Shown one piece after another: positions 16,224-24,263 of a stretch of 49,446 bases of DNA; the stretch's first letter is position 1, and every line of letters starts with the position of its first letter. This DNA is from DAOUCP01 sp034432155. Lineage in GTDB: Bacteria > Chloroflexota > Anaerolineae > Epilineales > Epilineaceae. The position numbers were made by a program, and so were the translations under genes. The stretch lies in contig DAOUCP010000032.1 in NCBI GenBank assembly GCA_034432155.1, forward strand, positions 1 through 49,446, in the 5' to 3' direction. Under the pieces are notes generated by a model. It ran no database searches, was not told the DNA's origin, and saw only the letters and a program-made list of their open reading frames with translations.

Positions 16224-18716
16224 CTAGTGTTTCGCCCGTTCCTTCACCACCGGCTGCACCGGGATCGGCTGCGGCGGCCGACGCTCGAACACCAGCTCGT
16301 CTTTCTCGGGGTCCACTCGCACCACGATGGTGTCGCCCATGTCGAACTCGCCAGCGATGATCCGCTTTGACAGCGGCGCCTCGATGACGCGCTGCAGCAA
16401 CCTTTGGAGGGGCCGGGCGCCGTACTGCGGATCGTAGCCCTTCTGGGCCAGCCAGCCGCGGGCGGTCTCGTCCAACTCCAGATGCAGGCCCTTCTCGGCC
16501 AGGCGCTGGCCCATGGCGCCGACCTGCAGGTCGACGATGGCCGCCAGGTGCTCCGCCGTGAGGTTGTGGAAGACAATGACCTCGTCGATGCGGTTGAGGA
16601 ACTCGGGCCGGAAGACACGCTTCAGGGCGTCGCGCACGTCGTTGGCAAAGCGCTCGTTGTTGACGGCCTCATCCATGCGGCTGAAGCCCAGGCTGCCGCC
16701 CCGCGTGGCAAGCTCGGTGCCGACATTGGAAGTCATGATGACCACGGTGTTGCGGAAGTCCACCACGTGGCCCTGGCCATCGGTTAGTCGGCCATCATCG
16801 AGCACTTGGAGCAGGATGTTCCAGACCTCGGGATGGGCCTTCTCGACCTCGTCGAACAGAATCACCTGGTAGGGCCGCCGGCGCACGGCCTCCGTGAGCT
16901 GTCCGCCCTCCTCATAGCCGACGTAGCCGGGCGGCGCGCCAACCAGACGGCTGGCGGCGTGCCGCTCGCGGTACTCGCTCATGTCGATGCGGAAGAGCGC
17001 CTCCTCGGACTCGAAGAGGAACTCCGCCAGCGCTTTGGCCAGCTCTGTTTTCCCGACGCCCGTCGAGCCCAAGAAGATGAAGCTGCCGATCGGTCGATGG
17101 GGGTCCTTCAGTCCGCTGCGGCTGCGGCGGATGGCGTCCGCGACGGCCTGGATAGCTTCGTCCTGGCCCACGATTCGCTTGTGCAGTTCCTCTTCCATGC
17201 GCAACAGCCGGGTGGCCTCGCTCTCCAGCAACCGGCTGACCGGAATGCCGGTCCACGTTCGCACCACCTCGGCGATGTCTTCCTCATCCACAACATCATC
17301 GACGCCGTGCTCGGCTCGGTAGCGGGCCAGGTCGGCCTCGAAGCGCTGCTCGAGCTGGATGCGCTGCGTCCTGGCCAGCGCGGCTCGCTCGTAGTCGGGA
17401 ACCCCGACGGCGTGTTCCTCCTCCTTCAGCAGACGGGCGATCTCCTGCTGCTGACGGCGAAGCTCGGGGGGCATGGTGAACAGGTCGATGCGCAGTTTGG
17501 CAGCCGCCTCGTCCATTAGGTCGATCGCCTTGTCCGGCAAGGAGCGACTGGTCACGTAACGATGCGAGAGCTCGGCGGCGGCGCAAATCGCCGCATCCGT
17601 GATCTTCACCTGGTGGTGCGACTCGTACCGCGGCCGCAGCCCGCTCAGCATGTCCCTGGCCTGCTCGACGCTCGGTTGCTCGACGTAGATGGGGGCAAAT
17701 CGCCTCTCCAGGGCACGATCCTTCTCGATGTGCCGGCGGTATTCCTCTACGGTGGTGGCACCGATGCACCGCAGTTCCCCGCGGGCCAAGGCCGGCTTCA
17801 TCAGGTTGCTGGCGTCCATGGCGCCTTGGGCCGCGCCGGCGCCAACGACGTTATGCAGTTCATCGATGAACAGGATGATCTGGCCGGCGCCCTCGCGGAT
17901 CTCGTCCAGCACAGCCTTTAGACGCTCCTCGAACTCGCCGCGAAACTTGGAGCCGGCTACCAGCGCGCCCAGGTCGAGCTCGATGAGACGTCGATCGGCA
18001 AGGCTTTCCGGCACCTCACCGCGTACAATGCGCTGGGCAAGGCCCTCGACGATGGCGGTCTTGCCCACTCCCGGGTCGCCGATCAACACCGGGTTGTTCT
18101 TGGTGCGGCGCGACAGGACGCGCATCACGCGCAGGACCTCGGTCTCGCGCCCGATGACCGGATCCAGCTTGCCCTCGCGGGCCAGGGCAGTGAGGTCGCG
18201 GCCGTACTTCTCGAGCACCCGATAGCGCGTCTCGGCGCGCGGATCGGTGACCCGCTGGCCGCCGCGCAACTCCTCGATGGCGGTGCGAATCTCATCGCGA
18301 TCGGCACCTGCCTCGATCAAGAGCATGGCCGACATGCCACGCTCCTCGGCGACGATCGCCAGCAGCAGGTGCTCGGTGGACACATACTCGTCGCCCATCG
18401 CCCGGGCTTCGGCCAGGGCAACCTGGCCAAGCCGCTGAATGCGCGGTGTTACAAAGATCTGCCCGCCGCCAGGCCGCCCTGGCACATTGAGCTTGCGGTT
18501 GTTGTTGAGGTACTCGTCGAGCTGCATGACCAGCAGCTTCGTATCCACGCCCAGAAGGCGTTCCAGGATCTCGGCCGCGAGGCCATCGGGCTGCTCCAGG
18601 AGCGCCAGGAGCACATGCTCGACGTCCATCTGATTGTGGTGGTAGCGCGCCAGAATCTCCTGGGCGCGCGCCATCACATCCTGCGCCCGCTCCGTGAACC
18701 GGTCGAAAGGCATCAT
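16224..18716 (-). CDS. clpC: ClpC-type AAA+ unfoldase of the Clp protease
   Basis: This 830-residue chaperone unfolds substrates for ClpP. It has the double Clp N-domain repeat (about 1-145), AAA+ domain 1 with GDPGVGKT (213-220), a short middle region around 430-470 (YERAALARTQRIQLEQRFE) as in ClpC rather than the long ClpB coil, and AAA+ domain 2 with GSTGVGKT (550-557). The C-terminal part holds the GYDPQYGARPLQR sensor-2 segment. I place the start at the ATG at 18716, eight bases after GGAG; a GTG nine bases upstream is possible. A good promoter lies at 18781-18809. There is no CIRCE element in the leader, so HrcA control is not evident. The isochorismatase-like gene follows on the same strand. 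Confidence 0.95.
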   Translation of the reverse strand: MMPFDRFTERAQDVMARAQEILARYHHNQMDVEHVLLALLEQPDGLAAEILERLLGVDTKLLVMQLDEYLNNNRKLNVPGRPGGGQIFVTPRIQRLGQVALAEARAMGDEYVSTEHLLLAIVAEERGMSAMLLIEAGADRDEIRTAIEELRGGQRVTDPRAETRYRVLEKYGRDLTALAREGKLDPVIGRETEVLRVMRVLSRRTKNNPVLIGDPGVGKTAIVEGLAQRIVRGEVPESLADRRLIELDLGALVAGSKFRGEFEERLKAVLDEIREGAGQIILFIDELHNVVGAGAAQGAMDASNLMKPALARGELRCIGATTVEEYRRHIEKDRALERRFAPIYVEQPSVEQARDMLSGLRPRYESHHQVKITDAAICAAAELSHRYVTSRSLPDKAIDLMDEAAAKLRIDLFTMPPELRRQQQEIARLLKEEEHAVGVPDYERAALARTQRIQLEQRFEADLARYRAEHGVDDVVDEEDIAEVVRTWTGIPVSRLLESEATRLLRMEEELHKRIVGQDEAIQAVADAIRRSRSGLKDPHRPIGSFIFLGSTGVGKTELAKALAEFLFESEEALFRIDMSEYRERHAASRLVGAPPGYVGYEEGGQLTEAVRRRPYQVILFDEVEKAHPEVWNILLQVLDDGRLTDGQGHVVDFRNTVVIMTSNVGTELATRGGSLGFSRMDEAVNNERFANDVRDALKRVFRPEFLNRIDEVIVFHNLTAEHLAAIVDLQVGAMGQRLAEKGLHLELDETARGWLAQKGYDPQYGARPLQRLLQRVIEAPLSKRIIAGEFDMGDTIVVRVDPEKDELVFERRPPQPIPVQPVVKERAKH

Positions 18717-18780
18717 GTTTGGCACTCCGCTGCGCTGGCAGGCGCTTTGTCGCGATCAGACCAGCGTCGGCGGCAGACCC

Positions 18781-18809
18781 ATTATAGCTCTCGTGGCCTC
18801 TCGCGGCAA
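18781..18809 (-). promoter_or_regulatory. clpC promoter
   Basis: On the minus strand TTGCCG (18809-18804) and a perfect TATAAT (18786-18781) are separated by 17 bases. Transcription should start near 18774, about 58 bases upstream of the clpC ATG. Confidence 0.75.
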
Positions 18810-18883
18810 TCCTGCCGATCGGCTTTGGCTCGGCAACTCGGCCGTAACGCTGCCTGGCTGGCCACGTCATACAGCACGGAATC

Positions 18884-20806
18884 TTGCCAGGCCCAGGCAT
18901 AAGACGCGTGTCGCCCGATCGTCCATACCCCGTCGTCGCCTTTGCCGTGGCTGTGCTGCTCGTGGCCGCATTGGCTGGTGGGCATACTGCCCCCGCTGTT
19001 CAGGCGCAGGCGTGCCCGCCGTATTGCCCCACTCCCTTGATCACGCCGGCGTGGCACCTCCACATGTGCGACCAGCCCTACGAGGCGCAGCTGGCGGATG
19101 GGCACTGCATGGTCGGCCAAGGGGTCACGGAGTATGGCGACGATGTGCCAGCCGTCTACACCATCTACTGTCACCAGCAGACAGACACAGTGATTGTCAG
19201 TATCCGGGATTCGGGTGGCGGCCTGCAGTATATCAACCATCCCGATGGAGAGACGTATCTAGGCAGCGCCTGCGAGAGCTTGGAGTTCTCGCGGCCGGGA
19301 GGCATCCTCTCGGCCGGCAGCCCGTACTACACGTCGCTGCAGTGGCCCGAGGGGCCCTTTCGGGGCGTGGGTGCTGGCATCGAGTGGTACGTCGGCATTC
19401 ATGTGCGCTTCGATGCCGACGCCTACTACGGAGAGTCGGCCACGGCGCGGATCAGTGCTCGGGATCCGGCCGCCAACGAGAGCCCGGTGCAGCGGGACGA
19501 GATAACGGTGCGCGTGGCGAGCACCACCGATCCGGTCGGCCTGGAGCTCACCCTGCGCGAGGAGCTGCCATCGTTTCCGGTGTTCCAGGCGCTCCAGCCG
19601 TTGCGCTTCTCGCTGGCCCAGACGGATGCCGCGAGCACAACCCTCCAGGTGAGCCACGGCGATACCATTACGGTCAGTTACTGCCCTCGGCAGTGCAGTC
19701 AGCCGTACACTGACGTCGCGACGTGGTATGACCTGCCAGCAACGGTCACGCCAACCTCCTTGCCGACGCGCCCACCGCCGCCCGATACCCCGACGCCGGA
19801 AGTCCAGCCGACGGGGACGACGCCCCAGTTCCTGGTGCTGCGCCCGGCAGCGGCCGACGTCGGCTATGTGCAGCAGATTTCGGCGCAGCCTGATCGCCCG
19901 AATCAACTTGGCTATCCCTGGATCCTCGTCGGCATGTGGAGCCGCGGCAAGAGCATCCACTACGGCATGATCCAGTTCGACTTGTCGGCCATCCCGACAC
20001 CGTCGTTGGTCGAATCGGCGCGGCTGGACCTCGTCGGCCGCGATACCCGCTTCCTGAAGCCCGGCACCTGGACGGTGCACATCTTGGGTCCCGAGATCGA
20101 CGCCGGCTGGCGCAGTGCAACCTTTGACCAAGTACGCGCGGCCTCCAAGCTGGCCGACGTCGGCGGACCACTCGCCGCCACGGAGCTCGCCGCGGGACGC
20201 CTGAACAGCCTGCGGTTCGGCGAAGCTGCCCTGGCGGCGTTGCGCGAGCGCTTGACCACCAGCCAGCGTCTCAGTCTGCGTGTCGATGGCCCCGCGAGCG
20301 AGGAGAACAATCTGTTCGGCTGGTACTCCGGCGTGGATGTCTATGGCCGAGAAACCGAGCCCGTGGATCCTGCCTTGGGGCCGGCGCTGGTGCTTGGCCT
20401 TCTTCCTGGCCCCACGGCGACTGCCGAGCCTGCCAGCGCCACGCCGTCGGCCACGGCACCCGGTTCCGCTGGGCCCACGGCCACTGACGAGGTTGCCCCC
20501 ACGTCGACTCCGTCGCCCACCGACTCGCCGACGCCGACGGTCTCGGCCAGTCCCAGCGCTACCTCGTCACCGACTGCCACACCCACGAGTTCGGTCACCC
20601 CGTCGCCCAGTGCCACGCCGACGGCGTCGGTCACGTCGTCACCCAGTGCCACGCCGACGGCCTCGGCGACTCCAGAGCTGGCGCCGCCGACTCCGAGGCC
20701 GTTACCGTCGGCCTTGGCTACCAGTACCAGGACGGTGCCGGCGGATGCCCCGCGGGGGCGGTTGTGGCTGCCCTTGCTCCTGGTTCCGGCGGCCCGCACG
20801 CGCTAG
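18884..20806 (+). CDS. Secreted stalked protein with a beta domain shared with the neighbouring subtilase
   Basis: The protein (up to 640 residues) has an N-terminal signal peptide (hydrophobic FAVAVLLVAALAGG, then VQAQA). A Cys-containing region of unknown fold follows, then a beta domain at about 300-505 that contains GMIQFDLSAIPTP, LVGRDTRFLKPGTWTVHIL and LSLRVDGP. This domain aligns by eye with two domains of the protease at 26399-30058 and resembles the DNRLRE or CBM96-like group. A Ser/Thr/Pro-rich stalk (about 510-620) comes next, and the protein ends in RLWLPLLLVPAARTR. The stalk includes a 36-base DNA repeat encoding SPSATPTA units. The start is uncertain: TTG at 18884 or GTG at 18908, neither with a clear ribosome site. 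It probably acts at the cell surface; its function is unknown. Confidence 0.8.
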   Translation: MPGPGIRRVSPDRPYPVVAFAVAVLLVAALAGGHTAPAVQAQACPPYCPTPLITPAWHLHMCDQPYEAQLADGHCMVGQGVTEYGDDVPAVYTIYCHQQTDTVIVSIRDSGGGLQYINHPDGETYLGSACESLEFSRPGGILSAGSPYYTSLQWPEGPFRGVGAGIEWYVGIHVRFDADAYYGESATARISARDPAANESPVQRDEITVRVASTTDPVGLELTLREELPSFPVFQALQPLRFSLAQTDAASTTLQVSHGDTITVSYCPRQCSQPYTDVATWYDLPATVTPTSLPTRPPPPDTPTPEVQPTGTTPQFLVLRPAAADVGYVQQISAQPDRPNQLGYPWILVGMWSRGKSIHYGMIQFDLSAIPTPSLVESARLDLVGRDTRFLKPGTWTVHILGPEIDAGWRSATFDQVRAASKLADVGGPLAATELAAGRLNSLRFGEAALAALRERLTTSQRLSLRVDGPASEENNLFGWYSGVDVYGRETEPVDPALGPALVLGLLPGPTATAEPASATPSATAPGSAGPTATDEVAPTSTPSPTDSPTPTVSASPSATSSPTATPTSSVTPSPSATPTASVTSSPSATPTASATPELAPPTPRPLPSALATSTRTVPADAPRGRLWLPLLLVPAARTR

Positions 20807-20901
20807 AATGGCGAACTGGGGGCGTCGTCGCGCCCCAGCCACAACGCGGGCGAGCGCGCGGGGCGCGCGACGGCCGCGCTACCGAAGTGAGGCGATATCG
20901 C

Positions 20902-21732
20902 ATGGCACGCGTGCGCAACGGTCTCTTGCTGCTCCTGGTCTCTACAGCCGGCGTGGTGGGCACGCGCGGAGCGCTGGCCGAGGTTCGGCTGCGCGACCTG
21001 CGGGTGTCCGCGGAACCGGGCGGTCCGCAGGTGGAGCGCTTCGATCCCGGCATCCGAACGGTCTATGCCACCTTCGGCTACCAGGAGGCGTCGAACCACC
21101 GAGTCGGCGTGAGCCTGGTGGCGCGCGGTGGGCTGACGGTGTTCGAGGCGGCGCAGCGGTACACCGGCACGGGGACGGCGACGGTGGCCATCGAGGGCAC
21201 GACGGTCGTGCACGAGCTGGCGAGCGGCCTCGAAGAGGCAGCATTGGCGGCGCAAGCAAACGCCGACAAGGCCGCCACGCAAGAACACGGTGTCCAGGAA
21301 TACCTGGCGGCGGTCCAGGGAGACTTGCTGACGGTGGAGGCGGCCGTGGGCTTGCTCACCACGGTGCCGTTGGGCGATGCCAATGGCGGTCGCCTGCAGG
21401 CGATCGCGGCCGTCAATGCCGAAGCGCTGCGCACCGTGCGGCGGGCCCTGGGCTGGCCAGCGAGCGACGTGGACCGCAAGCGCGCTGCCGCCGAGGAGCT
21501 TCGTTTGCCCCTCCAGGAGATGGTCGGCCACGCCGGTCAGTTGCAGCGTTCGGTGACGCGATCGACCGATCTGCCGATTCCCGAGACGGGCCTGGATCCG
21601 AAGGCGGCATACACGCTCCAGGTGAGGGTGACCGATCAGCAATACCTTGTGCTTTCGACGGAGTTCCGCGTCGCTCGGCGGCCGATCGTGCTGTTGCCAT
21701 TTCTGGCACGCGGCGTGGCCCTTGGCCGCTAA
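20902..21732 (+). CDS. Secreted protein of unknown function, local paralogue family member 1
   Basis: This 276-residue protein has a signal peptide (LLLLLVSTAGVV, cleavage near ALA-EV). A beta-rich N-terminal domain (about 27-105) contains FDPGIRTVYATFGYQ and YTGTGTATVAIEG; a largely helical Ala-rich middle (105-215) follows, then a short beta end with LPIPETGLD and YTLQVRVTDQQYLVLSTEF. The protein ends in RPIVLLPFLARGVALGR. The same order of domains is seen in the protein at 22768, which ends its domain with MPLPATASAVDGFTVQV. The ATG at 20902 follows GAGG. I do not recognise a named family. It is probably exported and held at the surface by an unknown means, with the terminal LP motif as a candidate signal. 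Confidence 0.8.
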   Translation: MARVRNGLLLLLVSTAGVVGTRGALAEVRLRDLRVSAEPGGPQVERFDPGIRTVYATFGYQEASNHRVGVSLVARGGLTVFEAAQRYTGTGTATVAIEGTTVVHELASGLEEAALAAQANADKAATQEHGVQEYLAAVQGDLLTVEAAVGLLTTVPLGDANGGRLQAIAAVNAEALRTVRRALGWPASDVDRKRAAAEELRLPLQEMVGHAGQLQRSVTRSTDLPIPETGLDPKAAYTLQVRVTDQQYLVLSTEFRVARRPIVLLPFLARGVALGR

Positions 21733-21773
21733 GCGCGGCAAGGCCTGCCTTGCCCGTCGACGGCGGCGATGGT

Positions 21774-21930
21774 ATGGTGCTGGTGCGAAAGCCCTGGCCT
21801 TGGCGAAACGTTGGTGCGGCTGGGAGAGCACTCGTGGTGCCGGCGGCTGGTGAGGCTGGCATAGCGTTCGCGATGCCGACGGCTGGTGAGGATGGCGCGG
21901 CAACCGCGGTGCCGACGGCCGGGCCTCATC
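21774..21930. repeat. 36-bp tandem repeat after the first paralogue gene
   Basis: TGCCGRCGGCTGGTGAGG-type units start at 21838, 21874 and 21910, exactly 36 bases apart; the third is partial. An open frame runs through them but overlaps the next gene and has no family features, so I treat the region as non-coding. Confidence 0.75.
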
Positions 21931-22054
21931 GGAACCTAACGACCGCTTCATGTTGTGCTCACGGCGGTCTGGCAGCTTCGAGTACGACGACTCTGTCGGG
22001 TACCGCCACCGGATGGCGGTGTCCCTGTTGCTTGACCGGAGCAAGGAGTGGGGA

Positions 22055-22696
22055 ATGAGTGTCAAGGGATACCTGACGCCCTCTCTCGCCTTTGTGGCGG
22101 CAATCGCATTCGCCGGTGCCGCCGCAGCCCAGGGCCATGTCATCGGCGGGCTGCGCATCGCGGACGAGACGGGAGCGGCAGTGGGCGTTCTGCCGGCGCC
22201 GCCCGGCGAGAAGTATTACCAGTTGGACGCCGGAACGACTTCCTACTACATCGCGTTCGACTTCAGTGGCGCGTCGCCGGTGGAAGTGGAGCTGCGCGTC
22301 CTGGGCCCCATGGGTACGGTGGTATTCAAACATACCGCCACGTACAGCGAGCCTGGAACGCAGGTAGTGCGAGTGGATTCGCCGGTGCCGCTGGAGGACA
22401 ACGAGTACGTCGTGAATGCCTACGTGGGGCCGGAATGGTACCTTGCCGACAGCTTGCAACTGGCAGTCGGAGCGGCCCAGATCCCGGGCTCGAAGATCGA
22501 GGAGTCGGCCGGCACGCCGGTCGCCGCCCAGGCGACGATGGTGCCGGTGGAACAGACGCCGGCCAATGCTGCGACGCCGATTCCAGGCGGTCCGCATCGC
22601 GGCGTGCTGGTGGCCGCGGGGGCGCTCCTGGTCATTCTGCTGGCTATTGTCGTTTGGGCGACGACGTCGGCGGTGCGAGGGCGGCAGGCACGATGA
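22055..22696 (+). CDS. Exported membrane-anchored beta-domain protein, local paralogue family member 2 (short form)
   Basis: This 213-residue protein starts at an ATG behind AAGGAG. It has a signal peptide (LAFVAAIAFAGAAAAQG), one beta domain (about 27-140) with LDAGTTSYYIAFDFSG and VELRVLGPMGTVVF, a Thr/Pro/Ala linker, and a C-terminal membrane helix (about 185-206) followed by RGRQAR, so the domain should face outside. The beta domain resembles the N-terminal domains of the neighbouring proteins at 20902, 22768 and 24264 (a Thr followed by aromatic-rich strands, then alternating V-x-V strands), but the helical middle is absent. No known family is recognised. Membership in the paralogue group is my weakest assignment of the four. 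Confidence 0.75.
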   Translation: MSVKGYLTPSLAFVAAIAFAGAAAAQGHVIGGLRIADETGAAVGVLPAPPGEKYYQLDAGTTSYYIAFDFSGASPVEVELRVLGPMGTVVFKHTATYSEPGTQVVRVDSPVPLEDNEYVVNAYVGPEWYLADSLQLAVGAAQIPGSKIEESAGTPVAAQATMVPVEQTPANAATPIPGGPHRGVLVAAGALLVILLAIVVWATTSAVRGRQAR

Positions 22697-22767
22697 TCCT
22701 GCCTGGTGGCTGCCCCCTTGGGTGCTCTGGTCCAAGGCTTCGGCACACGAAACGAACGGAGGGCACG

Positions 22768-24084
22768 ATGCCCGTACTGCGACGATCCTGGGCGCTGGCC
22801 GCGGCCGCGTTGGTCGCCACGGCCCAACTCGCCCTGGCTTCCTTTGGCGTGGACGAACTCGCGGTCTCGTCGACGCCTGACATGAGCGGCTCGGCGGCGA
22901 CTTTCCCCGTCGGCACCGAGCTCGTGTACGTCGTCTATCGGTATTCCGGTGCGCAGGGCGAGAAGATCCAAATCAACGTGGAGATGAGCAATCTGCCGGA
23001 GCTGTATCAATCGCCGGCCAGGACATACCGCGGCGACGGCTCCGACAGCGTGCCGATCCGGGGAGCCGACATCTACCGCAGTCTGGCAGCGAGAATGGAC
23101 GAGAACCTGGCGGCCATCGGCGACATTCTGCTGCTCATTGAGAACCAGACGCTGGTTCACGACTACTTCCTTCAAATCCGGGCGAGCGCCAACGCGACGA
23201 CCTCGGTCGCGGAAGTCGTGGCCGGCTTCAAGGACAGCCTGTCCGCCGGGTTGCTGAGCGACGCCGAAAAGGTGCGGCGGCTGATGGCCGACATCGGCGC
23301 CCTGGCCGACGAGGCGTTGGAGCTGCCCCAGTCAGACCTCGAAGGCAAGCGAGCGCTGGCCGCCGAGATCCGAAGCCTTGCCCAGGCCGCCTCGGCGAGT
23401 GCGCAGAACATCAGCAGCCATGCCGCCAGCGTCACCAAGATGCCACTTCCGGCCACCGCGAGCGCGGTGGATGGCTTCACGGTGCAAGTGTGGAAGGATG
23501 GCGGCCTGCACCGCGACACGGCCTTCGGCATCGCCGGTTCGGGCTCCCAGGCGGCAGGCTCGGTGGTGGACACCGGGACGGCGACCGCGGTCTCGGAGGG
23601 GGCTCCGGCGGCAACGGCCACCAGCCGTCGGCAGGCGACCGATGCCCTGCCCAGTCAGGCCGACAGCGCTGCTCCGGCCGTGGCCACCGGTGTGAGCGCC
23701 AGTGCCAACCGACAGGCAACGGTCCTGGCCGGCAACGCGATGCGCACGGCGCCGGCAGGCCAGGCCAATGCCTCGCCGACGGCGCCATCCGAACGCTGGC
23801 TCGCCGGCACGGCAACGCTGCTCGCGCCCACGGGAGCTCCCACCGGCGCCGCCGATAGCCTTGGCCAGGTTGGCCCATGGCCGACAGCGGGGCCGGCAGG
23901 GATGAGCTCGTCGGAGGCCGGCGTGGCGCCTACCGGCGCTCCCTTGGGCACCGCCGTGGGCTCGGCCACGGAGGGCAGCGGTACGTCTGCGCCCCGACCG
24001 GGCCGGACGCCCAACGCGGCGGTGCTGGCCGCTGGCGCCGTTGCGCTGGTGGTGGCCGCGTTCTGGTTGCGGCAGCGCCTGTGA
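22768..24084 (+). CDS. Exported membrane-anchored protein, local paralogue family member 3
   Basis: This 438-residue protein starts at an ATG after GGAGG. It has a signal peptide (LAAAALVATAQLALA), a beta domain (about 26-105) with FPVGTELVYVVYRYSG and YRGDGSDSVPIRG, a helical, Ala- and acid-rich middle (105-225) that could be a coiled coil, and a short beta end with MPLPATASAVDGFTVQVW. A long Ala/Thr/Ser/Pro linker (about 265-410) is followed by a C-terminal membrane helix (AAVLAAGAVALVVAAFWL) and RQRL. The linker should span the envelope. The architecture matches the protein at 20902 except for the anchor. Spacing of 71 bases from the previous gene and the same strand suggest one operon. 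Confidence 0.8.
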   Translation: MPVLRRSWALAAAALVATAQLALASFGVDELAVSSTPDMSGSAATFPVGTELVYVVYRYSGAQGEKIQINVEMSNLPELYQSPARTYRGDGSDSVPIRGADIYRSLAARMDENLAAIGDILLLIENQTLVHDYFLQIRASANATTSVAEVVAGFKDSLSAGLLSDAEKVRRLMADIGALADEALELPQSDLEGKRALAAEIRSLAQAASASAQNISSHAASVTKMPLPATASAVDGFTVQVWKDGGLHRDTAFGIAGSGSQAAGSVVDTGTATAVSEGAPAATATSRRQATDALPSQADSAAPAVATGVSASANRQATVLAGNAMRTAPAGQANASPTAPSERWLAGTATLLAPTGAPTGAADSLGQVGPWPTAGPAGMSSSEAGVAPTGAPLGTAVGSATEGSGTSAPRPGRTPNAAVLAAGAVALVVAAFWLRQRL

Positions 24085-24263
24085 GCGATCTCGGGTGGTT
24101 GCGCCAGCGTGTGTGACGAATGACGGGAGGTCTCGGGCCCTGGCCAGAAGCTGACGGGCCGGGTCTTGGCATCACCGGAGCGCGCGCCACGGATTCATTT
24201 CAAGCCGAAGCATCGGAACTACCGACCGGAACCACAGATCGGAACTACAGACAGGAGTGAGGA
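24085..24263 (+). promoter_or_regulatory. Leader with three 13-bp repeats before the fourth paralogue
   Basis: Units CGGAACTACCGAC, CGGAACCACAGAT and CGGAACTACAGAC lie back to back at 24214-24252, ending at the ribosome site AGGAG of the gene at 24264. They could be operators, a translational element or neutral repeats; nothing else is recognisable here. Confidence 0.5.

Noticed and set aside
21774..22058. Small open frame between the first two paralogue genes
   Set aside because: It is formed by the 36-bp repeat, overlaps the start of the next gene and has no ribosome site.
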